Shown one piece after another: positions 15,032 through 23,688 of a stretch of DNA of 64,000 nucleotides. Under the pieces are notes generated by a model. That model saw only the letters and a program-made list of their open reading frames with translations. It made no database searches and was not told the origin of the DNA. Origin of the DNA: Actinophytocola xinjiangensis (GTDB lineage Bacteria > Actinomycetota > Actinomycetes > Mycobacteriales > Pseudonocardiaceae); assembly GCF_001921215.1 (NCBI RefSeq), contig NZ_MSIF01000017.1, forward strand, positions 124,001 through 188,000, given 5' to 3'. Position 1 is the stretch's first letter; each line of letters begins with the position of its first letter. Position numbers and translations under genes: made by a program.

Positions 15032-16110
15032 ACGTTGAACCGGAACTCGACGACGTCGCCGTCGGCCATGACGTAGTCCTTGCCCTCCATGCGGACCTTG
15101 CCGGCGGCCTTGGCGGCGGTCATCGAGCCGGCCTCCAGCAGGTCGTCGAACGACACGACCTCGGCCTTGATGAAGCCGCGTTCGAAGTCGGTGTGGATGA
15201 CGCCGGCGGCCTGCGGGGCGGTCCATCCCTTGTGGATGGTCCAGGCCCGCGCCTCCTTCGGGCCGGCGGTCAGGTAGGTCTGCAGGCCCAGCGTGTGGAA
15301 ACCCGCGCGGGCCAGCGAGTGCAGGCCCGGCTCGGTCTGGCCGATCGACTCCAGCAGCTCGCGCACCGACGCCTCGTCGTCCAGCTCCAGCAGCTCCGCC
15401 TCGACCTTCGCGTCCAGGAACACCGCGTCCGCGGGGGCGACCAGGGCGGCCAGCTCGTCGCGGCGGGCCTGGTCGGTGAGCACCGGCTCGTCGGCGTTGA
15501 ACACGTACAGGAACGGCTTGGTGGTCAGCAGCGTCAGGTCCCGCAGCAGCGTGATGTCCACTTCGGACCCGGCGGCGAACAGGGTGCGGCCGCCGTCGAG
15601 GATGTCCTTGGCCGCGACCGCCGCGTCCAGCGTCGGGCGGGCCTCCTTGCGGGTGCGCGCCTCCTTCTCCAGCCGGGGCAGCGCGCGGTCCAGGGTCTGC
15701 AGGTCGGCCAGGATCAGCTCGGTGTTGACCGTCTCGATGTCGGCCGACGGGTCGATCCGATCGTCCACATGGGTCACGTCGGGGTCGTCGAACACGCGGA
15801 TCACCTGGCAGATCGCGTCCGCCTCGCGGATGTTGGCCAGGAACTTGTTGCCCAGCCCCGCCCCCTGCGACGCGCCCTTGACCAGGCCCGCGATGTCCAC
15901 GAAGGACACCACGGCCGGCACGGTCCGCTGGCTGGAGTACACCTTGGCCAGGTCGTCCAGGCGCGGGTCGGGCAGCGGCACCACCCCGACGTTGGGCTCG
16001 ATCGTCGCGAACGGGTAGTTCGCCGCGAGCACGTCGTTGTTGGTCAGGGCGTTGAAGAGCGTCGACTTGCCGACATTGGGCAGCCCAACGATCCCGAGGG
16101 TCAGACTCAC
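15028..16110 (-). CDS. ychF: Redox-regulated ATPase YchF (OLA1 family)
   Basis: A 360-residue Obg-family P-loop protein that binds ATP rather than GTP and associates with ribosomes. The G1 loop GLPNVGKST is at residues 9-17, the switch region has VDIAGLVKGASQGAGLGNKFL, and a C-terminal TGS-like domain ends in VMADGDVVEFRFNV. The length is exactly that of the family. Start GTG 16110 follows a TAGACT -10-like box by 8 bases, suggesting a leaderless message. The downstream GNAT gene is coupled to it. Confidence 0.95.
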   Translation of the reverse strand: MSLTLGIVGLPNVGKSTLFNALTNNDVLAANYPFATIEPNVGVVPLPDPRLDDLAKVYSSQRTVPAVVSFVDIAGLVKGASQGAGLGNKFLANIREADAICQVIRVFDDPDVTHVDDRIDPSADIETVNTELILADLQTLDRALPRLEKEARTRKEARPTLDAAVAAKDILDGGRTLFAAGSEVDITLLRDLTLLTTKPFLYVFNADEPVLTDQARRDELAALVAPADAVFLDAKVEAELLELDDEASVRELLESIGQTEPGLHSLARAGFHTLGLQTYLTAGPKEARAWTIHKGWTAPQAAGVIHTDFERGFIKAEVVSFDDLLEAGSMTAAKAAGKVRMEGKDYVMADGDVVEFRFNV

Positions 16111-16118
16111 GTGCGATG

Positions 16119-16124
16119 AGTCTA
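16119..16124 (-). promoter_or_regulatory. -10 box for leaderless ychF
   Basis: TAGACT on the minus strand lies 8 bases before the GTG start at 16110. No ribosome site fits between, so transcription probably begins at the start codon. Confidence 0.45.
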
Positions 16125-16374
16125 CGGACCTGGGGATCGGCCACCCACACGCACCAATGCGTTACCCAATCGTCGGTAGCGAACAGGTCACGGGTAGCGA
16201 CACACCCGGTGGGATTGATCTCATAAGCGCACTTCAGAGAGAAGGATTACCCCGTTTGGACCCTAGTCAGCCTGGTGTTGGTCAACAACACTCCGTGAGC
16301 ACCGCTGACTTGGCACAACCCGCGCGCGCGAGCGACCCGGCTTGCTCCCGCCCGCTCGAGAAGAAGGACGTGGG

Positions 16375-19300
16375 ATGACCCATCGACACTCGCGCAGGCG
16401 GGCGACCGGCCTCGCCGCGGCGGTCCTCGCCGCCGCGGTGGGCGTGTCGCTCGCCGCGCTGCCGGCCACCGCGGGCGCGGCCCCGGCCGACAAGCCGACG
16501 GTGCCCGACCTCGGTATCGAACTCGGCAAGCAGGACCGCGAAACCCTCGACGAGGCGCGCCGGCAGGGCAAGCGCACGGTCGAGATCATGGTGATGGGCG
16601 ACCGGGGGGTCGTCGACGAACTCACCGCCGCGGGCGCCGACATCCGTTACCGCGCCGACGATCTGGGCTACGTGCGGGCCGTCGTCCCGGTCGGCTCGGT
16701 CGAGAAGATGGCCAAGATCCCCGGTGTCGACGCCCTGGACGTCGACCGCGAGATCACCCTCGACGAGCCCCGTCCACTCGGCATCGACGACCCGACCCCG
16801 CAGCCCGCGCCCGGCGCGGACACCCCTCGGGTCAACCCGTACATGCCGACCGGCGACACCGGCGCGGCCCAGTTCGTCGAGTCGAACCCGAAGTTCGACG
16901 GCCGGGGCGTCACCGTCGGCATCGTGGACCTGGGCATCGACCTGGCCCACCCGGCGCTGCAGAAGACCACCACCGGCGAGGACAAGATCGTCGACTGGGT
17001 GACCGCCACCGACCCCGGGTTCACCGACGGCGCCAACAACGACCAGGACCCGACCTGGATCGACATGTCCAGCCCGGCGCCCGGCCAGCCGGCCGGCTAC
17101 CGCTACGGCGTGTTCGACGAGCGCAGCCCGCTGCTGGGCGGCGCCATCGGCCAGGACGTCAACCGCGACGGCAACCCGGCCGGCAGCGTCGGCACCTACG
17201 GCGTGCTGTGGGACCCGGCCAGCGGCCAGGTGTGGGTGGACACCAACCAGAACAAGGACTTCGCCGACGAGTCGCCCATGCGCGACTTCAAGGTCAACCA
17301 GGACGTCAACTACTTCGGTGAGGACGACCCGTCGACCGCGATCGCCGAGGAACTGCCCTTCGTGGTGCAGACCAACCCGGACACCGAGTCGGTCAACATC
17401 GGCATCGTCTCCGGTGACCACGGCACGCACGTGGCCGGCATCGTCGCCGCCAACGGCATGTTCGGCGGCGAGATGAGCGGCGCGGCCCCCGGCGCGAAGC
17501 TGGTGTCGGTGCGCGCCTGCCTGTTCGTCGCCGGCTGCACCGTGCACGCCATGACCGAGGGCATGATCTACGCCGCGACCGAGGCCGACGTCGACGTGAT
17601 CAACATGTCGATCGGTGGCCTTGACCTGATCAACGACGGCAACACGGTCCTGGAGAAGCTCTACAACGAGCTGATCGAGACCGAGGGCGTGCAGATGTTC
17701 ATCTCCGCCGGCAACGACGGCGCGGGGTCCAACACCGTCGGCTTCCCGTCCACGGCCGACAAGGTGATCAGCGTCGGCTCGTACATCACGAAGAGGACCT
17801 GGCAGCGCAACTACGGCTCGGACGCCGCCGACGAGGAGAACCTGCACGGCTTCTCCTCACGCGGCCCGCGTGAGGACGGCGGCTTCAAGCCGACGCTGAT
17901 CGCGCCCGGCTCGGCGATCTCGCCGACGCCGATGTTCATGCCCGGCGGCCCGCTGCCCGGCACCTACGAGCTGCCCCCGGGCTACGCGATGCTCAACGGC
18001 ACGTCGATGGCCTCGCCGCAGGCCGCCGGCGTCGGCGCGGTGCTGGTCAGTGCCGCCAAGCAGCGCGACGTCGGGCACAGCCCCGCGCAGCTGCGCCAGG
18101 CGCTGACCTCGACGTCGCGGTTCATCCCCGGCTACGGCGCCTACGAGCAGGGCAACGGTCTGATCGACGTGCGCAAGGCGTGGAACGCGCTGCGGTCCAA
18201 CATCGCCACCGTCGACATCAGCTCGTCGGTGCCGGTGAACACGGTCCTGTCGGGCTTCCTGGCGACGCCGGGCGTCGGTGTCGGCATCCACGACCGTGAG
18301 GACGTGCGCAAGGGCGACCGCTACACCCGGGAGTACACGTTCAAGCGCACCTCCGGTCCGGACCACCCGCTCACCTACAAGGCGCGCTGGGTCGGCAACG
18401 ACGGCACGTTCAGCTCGCCGAACTCGATCACGCTGCCGAAGAACTCGGCGGTCAAGTACAAGGTGACGATCAACCCGCGCACGGCCGGTATCCACTCGGC
18501 GATCCTGAACCTGGACAGCCCGATGACCACCGGCATCGAGTACCAGACGCTGAACACCGTGGTCGCCGCCGAGGACTTCACCGAGTCCGCCGGCTACCAG
18601 ATCCGCCACGGCGGCGAGATCGGCCGCAACGAGACGCAGAGCTACTTCGTCCGCGTGCCGGAGAACACCCCCGCGCTCAAGATCGACCTCGAGGGCGGTG
18701 GCACGGAGGAGGGCGCCGGCCAGATCCGGTTCCTGCGCTTCCACCCGTACGGCGTGGGCATCGAGGACAACTCGACACCCAACTGCTACAACCCGCCGGT
18801 GCCGCCGGCGAACGCGTGTGACGCGGGCGACCCGCACAGCCGCACGTTCACCGACCCGCTGCCCGGCGTGTGGGAGATCGTGATCGAGGCGCGGCGGACC
18901 TCGGACGCGGCGTTCGCGCCGTACACGCTGACCGCGTCGGTGCTGGGCGCGACGGTGAGCCCGAACCCGGACACCATCGCCTCGGCGACCGCCGGTGAGG
19001 CGATCGAGCGGGAGTACACGCTGACCAACGCGTTCGGCCCGTTCACCGGCCGGGCGACCGGCACGCCGCTGGGCAGCGCCAAGCTGAACACGCCGACGAT
19101 CGCCGACGGCGCCCAGCAGCAGTTCCCGGTGACCGTGGCCGCCGGGGCGACGCAGCTGCGGGCGAAGATCGGCGGCACGTCCGACCTGGGCGCCGACCTG
19201 GACCTGTACGTGTTCGACTGCACGTCGGGCTCGTGTGTGCAGGCCGGGGTGACCGCCGACGGTGACTCGGAGGAAGAGGTCCGGATCGCCAACCCGACGG

Positions 19301-19581
19301 CCGGCCAGTGGGTCGTGCTGGTGGTGGCCTACGCCGTGCCGGAGGGCGAGACCACCTACGACTACGTCGACGTGTTCACCAGCCCGGCGTTCGGCACGCT
19401 GGACGTCGCGGACGCCGACGCGGCCCGCCCGGGCGGCGAGGCGTGGACGGTGTCGGCGACCCTGACCCCGAAGGCCGCCCCGGCGGCGGGTCGGGTCCTG
19501 CTGGGCAACGTGCGGGTGCTGACGAGCGACGACTCGCTCGTGGGCACCGGCGACGTGGTGGTCCAGGCCGTCACGTCGTAG
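16375..19581 (+). CDS. Secreted S8 (subtilisin-like) serine protease
   Basis: A 1068-residue exported protease. The signal peptide runs to about residue 35 (basic start, Ala/Leu core, cleavage near TAGA). A propeptide-like part follows. Catalytic residues are Asp185 (GIVDLGID), His349 (DHGTHVAG), the oxyanion Asn447 (SAGNDG) and Ser544 (NGTSMASP). The Asp-to-His distance is 164 residues against about 32 in subtilisin; the insert holds Asp and Asn-rich, calcium-loop-like repeats (DVNRDGN, DTNQNKDF). After the catalytic domain come beta-sandwich modules and a pre-peptidase C-terminal type domain. Ribosome site GAAGGA before ATG 16375. A strong terminator follows. The target protein is unknown. 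Confidence 0.92.
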   Translation: MTHRHSRRRATGLAAAVLAAAVGVSLAALPATAGAAPADKPTVPDLGIELGKQDRETLDEARRQGKRTVEIMVMGDRGVVDELTAAGADIRYRADDLGYVRAVVPVGSVEKMAKIPGVDALDVDREITLDEPRPLGIDDPTPQPAPGADTPRVNPYMPTGDTGAAQFVESNPKFDGRGVTVGIVDLGIDLAHPALQKTTTGEDKIVDWVTATDPGFTDGANNDQDPTWIDMSSPAPGQPAGYRYGVFDERSPLLGGAIGQDVNRDGNPAGSVGTYGVLWDPASGQVWVDTNQNKDFADESPMRDFKVNQDVNYFGEDDPSTAIAEELPFVVQTNPDTESVNIGIVSGDHGTHVAGIVAANGMFGGEMSGAAPGAKLVSVRACLFVAGCTVHAMTEGMIYAATEADVDVINMSIGGLDLINDGNTVLEKLYNELIETEGVQMFISAGNDGAGSNTVGFPSTADKVISVGSYITKRTWQRNYGSDAADEENLHGFSSRGPREDGGFKPTLIAPGSAISPTPMFMPGGPLPGTYELPPGYAMLNGTSMASPQAAGVGAVLVSAAKQRDVGHSPAQLRQALTSTSRFIPGYGAYEQGNGLIDVRKAWNALRSNIATVDISSSVPVNTVLSGFLATPGVGVGIHDREDVRKGDRYTREYTFKRTSGPDHPLTYKARWVGNDGTFSSPNSITLPKNSAVKYKVTINPRTAGIHSAILNLDSPMTTGIEYQTLNTVVAAEDFTESAGYQIRHGGEIGRNETQSYFVRVPENTPALKIDLEGGGTEEGAGQIRFLRFHPYGVGIEDNSTPNCYNPPVPPANACDAGDPHSRTFTDPLPGVWEIVIEARRTSDAAFAPYTLTASVLGATVSPNPDTIASATAGEAIEREYTLTNAFGPFTGRATGTPLGSAKLNTPTIADGAQQQFPVTVAAGATQLRAKIGGTSDLGADLDLYVFDCTSGSCVQAGVTADGDSEEEVRIANPTAGQWVVLVVAYAVPEGETTYDYVDVFTSPAFGTLDVADADAARPGGEAWTVSATLTPKAAPAAGRVLLGNVRVLTSDDSLVGTGDVVVQAVTS

Positions 19582-19594
19582 TACCGCTGGAGTG

Positions 19595-19629
19595 AAGGGG
19601 GGCCGTCTCGCTGAGGGGCGGCCCCCCTT
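19595..19629 (+). terminator. Intrinsic terminator after the S8 protease
   Basis: An 11-bp perfect stem AAGGGGGGCCG / CGGCCCCCCTT with a 13-base loop, ending in TTT, lies 14 bases past the protease stop. Confidence 0.85.
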
Positions 19630-19674
19630 TCCATGTCCGTTTCCCGCTAGCCGGGGACGGTTTCCGCAGGCAGC

Positions 19675-21117
19675 ATGGGTGTCGTGCGTATTGACGATGA
19701 GCAGAGCTACCGGGCGTCGGCGTCCCGGGACGCCCGGTTCGACGGCCAGTTCATCGTGGCCGTGCGGACCACGGGGATCTACTGCCGGCCGTCGTGCCCG
19801 GCGATCACGCCCAAGCGCCACAACATGCGGTTCTTCCCGACGGCGGCGGCCGCGCAACAGGCCGGTTTCCGGGCGTGCCGCCGGTGCCTGCCGGACTCGG
19901 TGCCCGGCTCGCCGGAGTGGAACCTGCGCGCCGACCTGGCCGGCCGGGCGATGCGACTGATCGGCGACGGGGTGGTGGAGCGCGAGGGTGTTCCCGGGCT
20001 GGCCAGCCGCGTCGGGTACTCGGAGCGCCACCTGACCAGGGTGCTGACCGAGGAGCTGGGGGCCGGGCCGTTGGCGCTGGCCAGGGCGCACCGGGCGCAC
20101 TCGGCGAGGCTGCTGATCGAGACGACGGACCTGGGTTTCGCCGACATCGCGTTCGCCGCCGGGTTCGCCAGCGTCCGGCAGTTCAACGACACGATCCGGG
20201 CGGTGTTCGCCACGACCCCGTCCGGTCTGCGGCTGGCGGCCCGCCGCCGCTCCCGCGCCGCGGCGACCCCCGGCAAGGTGACGTTGCGGCTGCCCTACCG
20301 GCCGCCCTACGACGCGGCCGGCATCGTCGCGTTCCTGGCGGCACGGGCGATCCCCGGCGTCGAGTCCGTGGTGGACGGTGAGTACGCGAGGACCCTGCGG
20401 CTGCCCCACGGAACCGGCACCGCCCGCGTCCGGCCGGCCGACGGTCACCTCGACGCCACCCTGGGGCTGACCGACCTGCGGGACCTGGGCAGCGCCGTCT
20501 CCCGGCTGCGGCGCCTGTTCGACCTCGACGCCGACCCGAAGGCGGTCGACGAGGTTCTCGGCGCGGATCCGGCGCTGGCGCCGTTGGTGGCGGCCGTGCC
20601 GGGGATCCGGCTGCCGGGAAGCGTCGACGCGGCGGAGATCGTCACCCGCGCGTTGATCGGCCAGCAGATCACGGTGGCGGCGGCGCGGACCGCGCTGGGT
20701 TCGCTGACCACGGCGCTCGGGGAACCGCTCGCCGAACCGGACGGTTCGCTGACGACCCTGTTTCCCAGCCCGGCGGCGATCGCCGAGCACGGGGCGCGGA
20801 CGGTGCGGGGCCCGCGTCGTCGGGTGGAGACGGTGGTGGCGGTGAACGCCGCTCTGGCTTCCGGTGAGCTGGCCGTGCACGTGGGGGCGGACGCGGCGGA
20901 GCTGTCGGCGGCGTTGCGGGGGTTCGCCGGGGTGGGCCCGTGGACGTCCGGCTACGTGGCGATGCGGGTGTTGGGGGATCCGGATGTGCTGTTGGAGACG
21001 GATGTCGCCCTGCGGAAGGGGGCGGCGGCGGTGGGGCTCACGGGCGATCTGACCGGTCGGGCCGCCGCGTGGCGCCCGTGGCGTTCCTACGCCGGTCTTC
21101 ACCTGTGGCGGGCGTGA
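19675..21117 (+). CDS. Ada-type activator fused to AlkA-type 3-methyladenine glycosylase
   Basis: A 480-residue alkylation-repair protein. Residues 1-75 are an Ada zinc domain with Cys37, Cys41, Cys68 and Cys71; Cys37 matches the methyl-phosphotriester acceptor. Residues about 85-190 are an AraC-type helix-turn-helix pair (LASRVGYSERHLTRVL, FADIAFAAGFASVRQF). Residues 200-480 are an AlkA domain with the hairpin and GVGPWTSGYVAMR, and the catalytic Asp in LLETDVALRKG. Damage sensing and base excision are thus joined in one chain, a common actinobacterial form, while the O6-methyltransferase (Ogt) part of Ada is absent and not next door. Start ATG 19675; GTG 19684 is possible. Confidence 0.93.
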   Translation: MGVVRIDDEQSYRASASRDARFDGQFIVAVRTTGIYCRPSCPAITPKRHNMRFFPTAAAAQQAGFRACRRCLPDSVPGSPEWNLRADLAGRAMRLIGDGVVEREGVPGLASRVGYSERHLTRVLTEELGAGPLALARAHRAHSARLLIETTDLGFADIAFAAGFASVRQFNDTIRAVFATTPSGLRLAARRRSRAAATPGKVTLRLPYRPPYDAAGIVAFLAARAIPGVESVVDGEYARTLRLPHGTGTARVRPADGHLDATLGLTDLRDLGSAVSRLRRLFDLDADPKAVDEVLGADPALAPLVAAVPGIRLPGSVDAAEIVTRALIGQQITVAAARTALGSLTTALGEPLAEPDGSLTTLFPSPAAIAEHGARTVRGPRRRVETVVAVNAALASGELAVHVGADAAELSAALRGFAGVGPWTSGYVAMRVLGDPDVLLETDVALRKGAAAVGLTGDLTGRAAAWRPWRSYAGLHLWRA

Positions 21118-21154
21118 CTGGATCACGTCATGACGTTGTTGCCAGGAAAGCGAA

Positions 21155-21607
21155 TCAGGAGGCGCAGAACTCGTTCCGCTCGGGGTCGAGCATGACCCAC
21201 CAGTGCCCGGCCGGACCCTTGTCGATCTCGGTGACGCGGGTGGCTCCCAACGCTTCCAGGCGCTCGACCAGGGCGTCGAGTCCACCGCGCTGGGCATGGA
21301 TGTCGATGTGGAGGCGGTTCTTGACGGTCTTGTGCTCGGGCACGTCCTGGAACAGGATCCTGCGCCCGTGACCAACGCCGCTGGTCGGGTCGAACGGGTC
21401 GTCGGGGTGTCGGATCCCGGCGAAGCCCCGGAAAGTCCTGCGGCCGTCCCGTTCCAGCACCGCCTCGTCGGTGAGGTGGCCGGCCGCGAGCAGCTGGTCG
21501 ATCAACGTGCTGGGGTCCTCCACCTCGTACTCGAGGGCGGCTGCCCAGAACTCCGCCTGCGCGGCCGCGTCCGCGGTGTCCACGACCAACTTCCAACCCA
21601 TCGCCAT
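21155..21607 (-). CDS. VOC (glyoxalase/bleomycin-resistance fold) protein
   Basis: A 150-residue protein with the paired beta-alpha-beta-beta-beta units of the vicinal oxygen chelate fold. Supporting segments: KLVVDTADAAAQAEFWAAAL at the start, RLHIDIHA with a metal-binding His, and WWVMLDPERNEFC at the end. The sequence is close to the glyoxalase-like domain family without known substrate. The start ATG 21607 (or 21601) lies at the edge of an inverted repeat and has no ribosome site, so a leaderless message is likely. It converges on the ada-alkA gene. Confidence 0.82.
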   Translation of the reverse strand: MAMGWKLVVDTADAAAQAEFWAAALEYEVEDPSTLIDQLLAAGHLTDEAVLERDGRRTFRGFAGIRHPDDPFDPTSGVGHGRRILFQDVPEHKTVKNRLHIDIHAQRGGLDALVERLEALGATRVTEIDKGPAGHWWVMLDPERNEFCAS

Positions 21608-21629
21608 GTAACCAGTTATAGAGGTTACA
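21607..21629. promoter_or_regulatory. Inverted repeat at the VOC gene start
   Basis: TGTAACC at 21607-21613 and GGTTACA at 21623-21629, a perfect 7-bp dyad with a 9-base AT-rich centre holding a TATAAC -10-like box. A second, related dyad CGGTAA-N5-TTACCG is at 21686-21702. Both share a GGTTAC-like half-site. Confidence 0.45.
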
Positions 21630-21745
21630 GGAGGTGATCGCAACTGGTGACGAGATCTCACTCGCCGTGCTGTGTCGGTGCCTCACGGTAAGCTGGTTAC
21701 CGGGGGCCGGCGGCCAGGGCCACAGGGTCAGGCCACCGCGAGAAC

Positions 21746-22726
21746 TCAGGGGCAGCCGCAGCTGTTGCGGTGGATGAACGTGGTGGGCAGGCGCTTGGTC
21801 ACCGCCGGCCGGTCCGGGTTGGCGATGCGTTCCAGCAGCAGGCGAACGGCCGTTCGTCCCATTTCCTCGACGGGTTGGGCCACCGTGGTCACCGGGGGGT
21901 CCAGCAGCTCCGCCCACTCGACCTCGTCGTAGCCGACCACCGCCAGGTCGCGGCCCACGCGTATCCCCCGGCGGCGGCATTCGTGGAGGACGGCGGTCAG
22001 CATCGCGTTGTTGCCGGCGATCACGGCCGTGGGCGGGCTGGCGAGGTCCAGGAGCGCGCCCAGCCCGGACTCGGCGGGCACGACCAGGTCGTTGTCCCAG
22101 GTCAGGCGGGAGCGGCCGAGGCCAAGGCGGTAGCCGAGCTCGCGTTCGGAGGTGGTGGCCAGGCCGGCGGCGCCGCTGATCATCCCGATGCGGCGGTGGC
22201 CAAGCTCGGCCAGGTGGCGGACCAGGCCGGAGGTCGCGTACACGTTCTCCGGGCCCACCTGGTCGATGTGCTGGCTCGTCGTCAGGCGGTCCAGCAGGAC
22301 GATCGGGACCCCGAGTTTGAGCAGGTCGGGGACGGGGGTGCCGGACGTGCTGGGGGACGGGGTCAGGATGAGGCCGTCGACGCGCCGGGAACGCAGTGTG
22401 CGCACGGCCGACTGTTCGGCGTCGAGCTCGTCGTGGGTGTCGGCCAGGACCAGGGTGTAGCCCGATCGGGTGGTCTCGTGCTCGATGGCGCGGAGGAGTT
22501 CGGCGAAGTACGGGCCGGCTGCCAGGGAGATCGCCAAACCCAGGGAGCGGGTGCCGCCGGTCACCAGGGAGCGCGCGATAGCGTCTCCGGTGTAGCCCGT
22601 CCGCTCGATCGCGTCCAGGACCCTGGCCTTCGTGTCCGGCGCGACCGATCGGGTCGAGTTGACCACGTGCGACACCGTGGTGATGGACACCCCGGCCAGC
22701 TCAGCGATGTCCCGCATCGTCACCAC
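21746..22726 (-). CDS. LacI-family transcriptional repressor
   Basis: A 326-residue sugar-responsive repressor. The N-terminal helix-turn-helix MRDIAELAGVSITTVSHVVN is canonical, followed by the hinge and a periplasmic-binding-protein-like ligand domain (LGLAISLAAGPYFAELLRAI, then VVGYDEVEWAELLDPPVTTV and the C-terminal RNSCGCP). The GTG at 22726 has AGGAG at the right distance; an ATG four codons later is also possible. It is divergent from two kinase genes across an operator-like palindrome, so it probably regulates them and itself in response to a sugar. The ligand is unknown. Confidence 0.9.
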   Translation of the reverse strand: MVTMRDIAELAGVSITTVSHVVNSTRSVAPDTKARVLDAIERTGYTGDAIARSLVTGGTRSLGLAISLAAGPYFAELLRAIEHETTRSGYTLVLADTHDELDAEQSAVRTLRSRRVDGLILTPSPSTSGTPVPDLLKLGVPIVLLDRLTTSQHIDQVGPENVYATSGLVRHLAELGHRRIGMISGAAGLATTSERELGYRLGLGRSRLTWDNDLVVPAESGLGALLDLASPPTAVIAGNNAMLTAVLHECRRRGIRVGRDLAVVGYDEVEWAELLDPPVTTVAQPVEEMGRTAVRLLLERIANPDRPAVTKRLPTTFIHRNSCGCP

Positions 22727-22749
22727 GACAGACTCCTGGATCGTTCCGG

Positions 22750-22765
22750 GCGCAAGCGTTTGCGC
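22750..22765. promoter_or_regulatory. LacI-type operator between regulator and kinases
   Basis: GCGCAAGCGTTTGCGC: 6-bp perfect arms around a central CG, the typical symmetry of LacI-family sites. A partial second copy (GGTTGCGCC) follows at about 22770. It lies 24 bases from the repressor start and upstream of the divergent kinase gene. Confidence 0.65.
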
Positions 22766-22833
22766 ACACGGTTGCGCCACCGTACAGAGATCAATAACTT
22801 CCTCGCAAACCGCCTCGCCGTGGAGGTCCGCTG

Positions 22834-23688
22834 GTGCTTGACGACGATCGTGCGGTGGTCGCGGTCGGGCTGTGTACGGTCGACCTCGTGCAGCGGGTCG
22901 ACGAGTTGCCCCGGCCCGGCCACAAGGTCCAGTCGGCGTCCGTCGAACTGGCGGCCGGCGGTCCGGCGGCCAACGCGGCGGTAGCGGCCGCCGCGCTCGG
23001 CGCCACGACCCGGCTGTCGACCGTGTTGGGGGCGCATCCGTTGGCCCGGTTGGCCTGGGAGGACCTGACGGCCCGCGGGGTGCTGGTCACCGACGTGCTG
23101 CCGTACCGGGTGGCGCCGCCGCCGGTGAGCGCGGTCTGCGTCCGGGTCGGCGACGGGGAACGCACGGTGGTGTCACACAACGCTGCCGGCATCACCGCGG
23201 TGGCTGAGGTGGACCTCACCCGAGCGGGTGTTCTGCTGCTCGACGGTCACCACCCGGAGTTGGCGTTACGGGCGGCGCGGGCGGCCAGGGAACTGGGCGT
23301 GCCGGTGGTGCTCGACGCCGGCAGCTGGAAGCCGGTGTTCACCGAACTGCTGCCGCTGGTCGACGTGTGTGCGTCCTCGTCGGCGTTCGTCCCACCCGCG
23401 CCGGTCGCCTGTCCGGTGGTGATCCGCACGGCGGGAGCCGATCCCGTGCGGTGGACGGTCGGGGACGCGCACGGTCAGGTGCCCGCCCGCGCCGTGGTTG
23501 CCCGTGACACGGCAGGGGCCGGCGATGTCTGGCACGGTGCCGCCGCGGTGGCCATCGCTCGGCTCGGGCGGGTGCCGGCCGCGGCCGACCTGCCGGAGCT
23601 GATCGACTTCGCCAACGCGGCGGCCGCGGTGCGCGTCGCCCAGCACGGGCCACGGTCCTGGATTCCCGCCCTTCGGGAGCTGACATGA
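22834..23688 (+). CDS. PfkB-family carbohydrate kinase
   Basis: A 284-residue ribokinase-like sugar kinase. The N-terminal substrate region has the Gly-rich GGPAANAAVAAAALG. The C-terminal motif RDTAGAGDVWHGA holds the anion-hole glycines and the catalytic base Asp231. The GTG at 22834 has GGAGG 7 bases before it. Codon 145 is TTA, the rarest Leu codon in such genomes. It overlaps the next kinase gene by 4 bases, and a LacI repressor is divergent. The sugar is not evident, and no transporter is adjacent. Confidence 0.88.
   Translation: MLDDDRAVVAVGLCTVDLVQRVDELPRPGHKVQSASVELAAGGPAANAAVAAAALGATTRLSTVLGAHPLARLAWEDLTARGVLVTDVLPYRVAPPPVSAVCVRVGDGERTVVSHNAAGITAVAEVDLTRAGVLLLDGHHPELALRAARAARELGVPVVLDAGSWKPVFTELLPLVDVCASSSAFVPPAPVACPVVIRTAGADPVRWTVGDAHGQVPARAVVARDTAGAGDVWHGAAAVAIARLGRVPAAADLPELIDFANAAAAVRVAQHGPRSWIPALRELT

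Noticed and set aside
14603-16150. A single 515-residue protein spanning ychF and the acetyltransferase
   Set aside because: The upstream part is an out-of-frame shadow of ychF; only the last 142 residues are a GNAT domain.
21125-21136. 12-bp perfect palindrome ACGTCATGACGT between two convergent genes
   Set aside because: Short, without T-run or nearby promoter; probably chance or a weak terminator.
17857-21375. Minus-strand open frame of 1172 codons
   Set aside because: It is antisense to the S8 protease and ada-alkA genes, both with intact catalytic motifs; composition is shadow-like.
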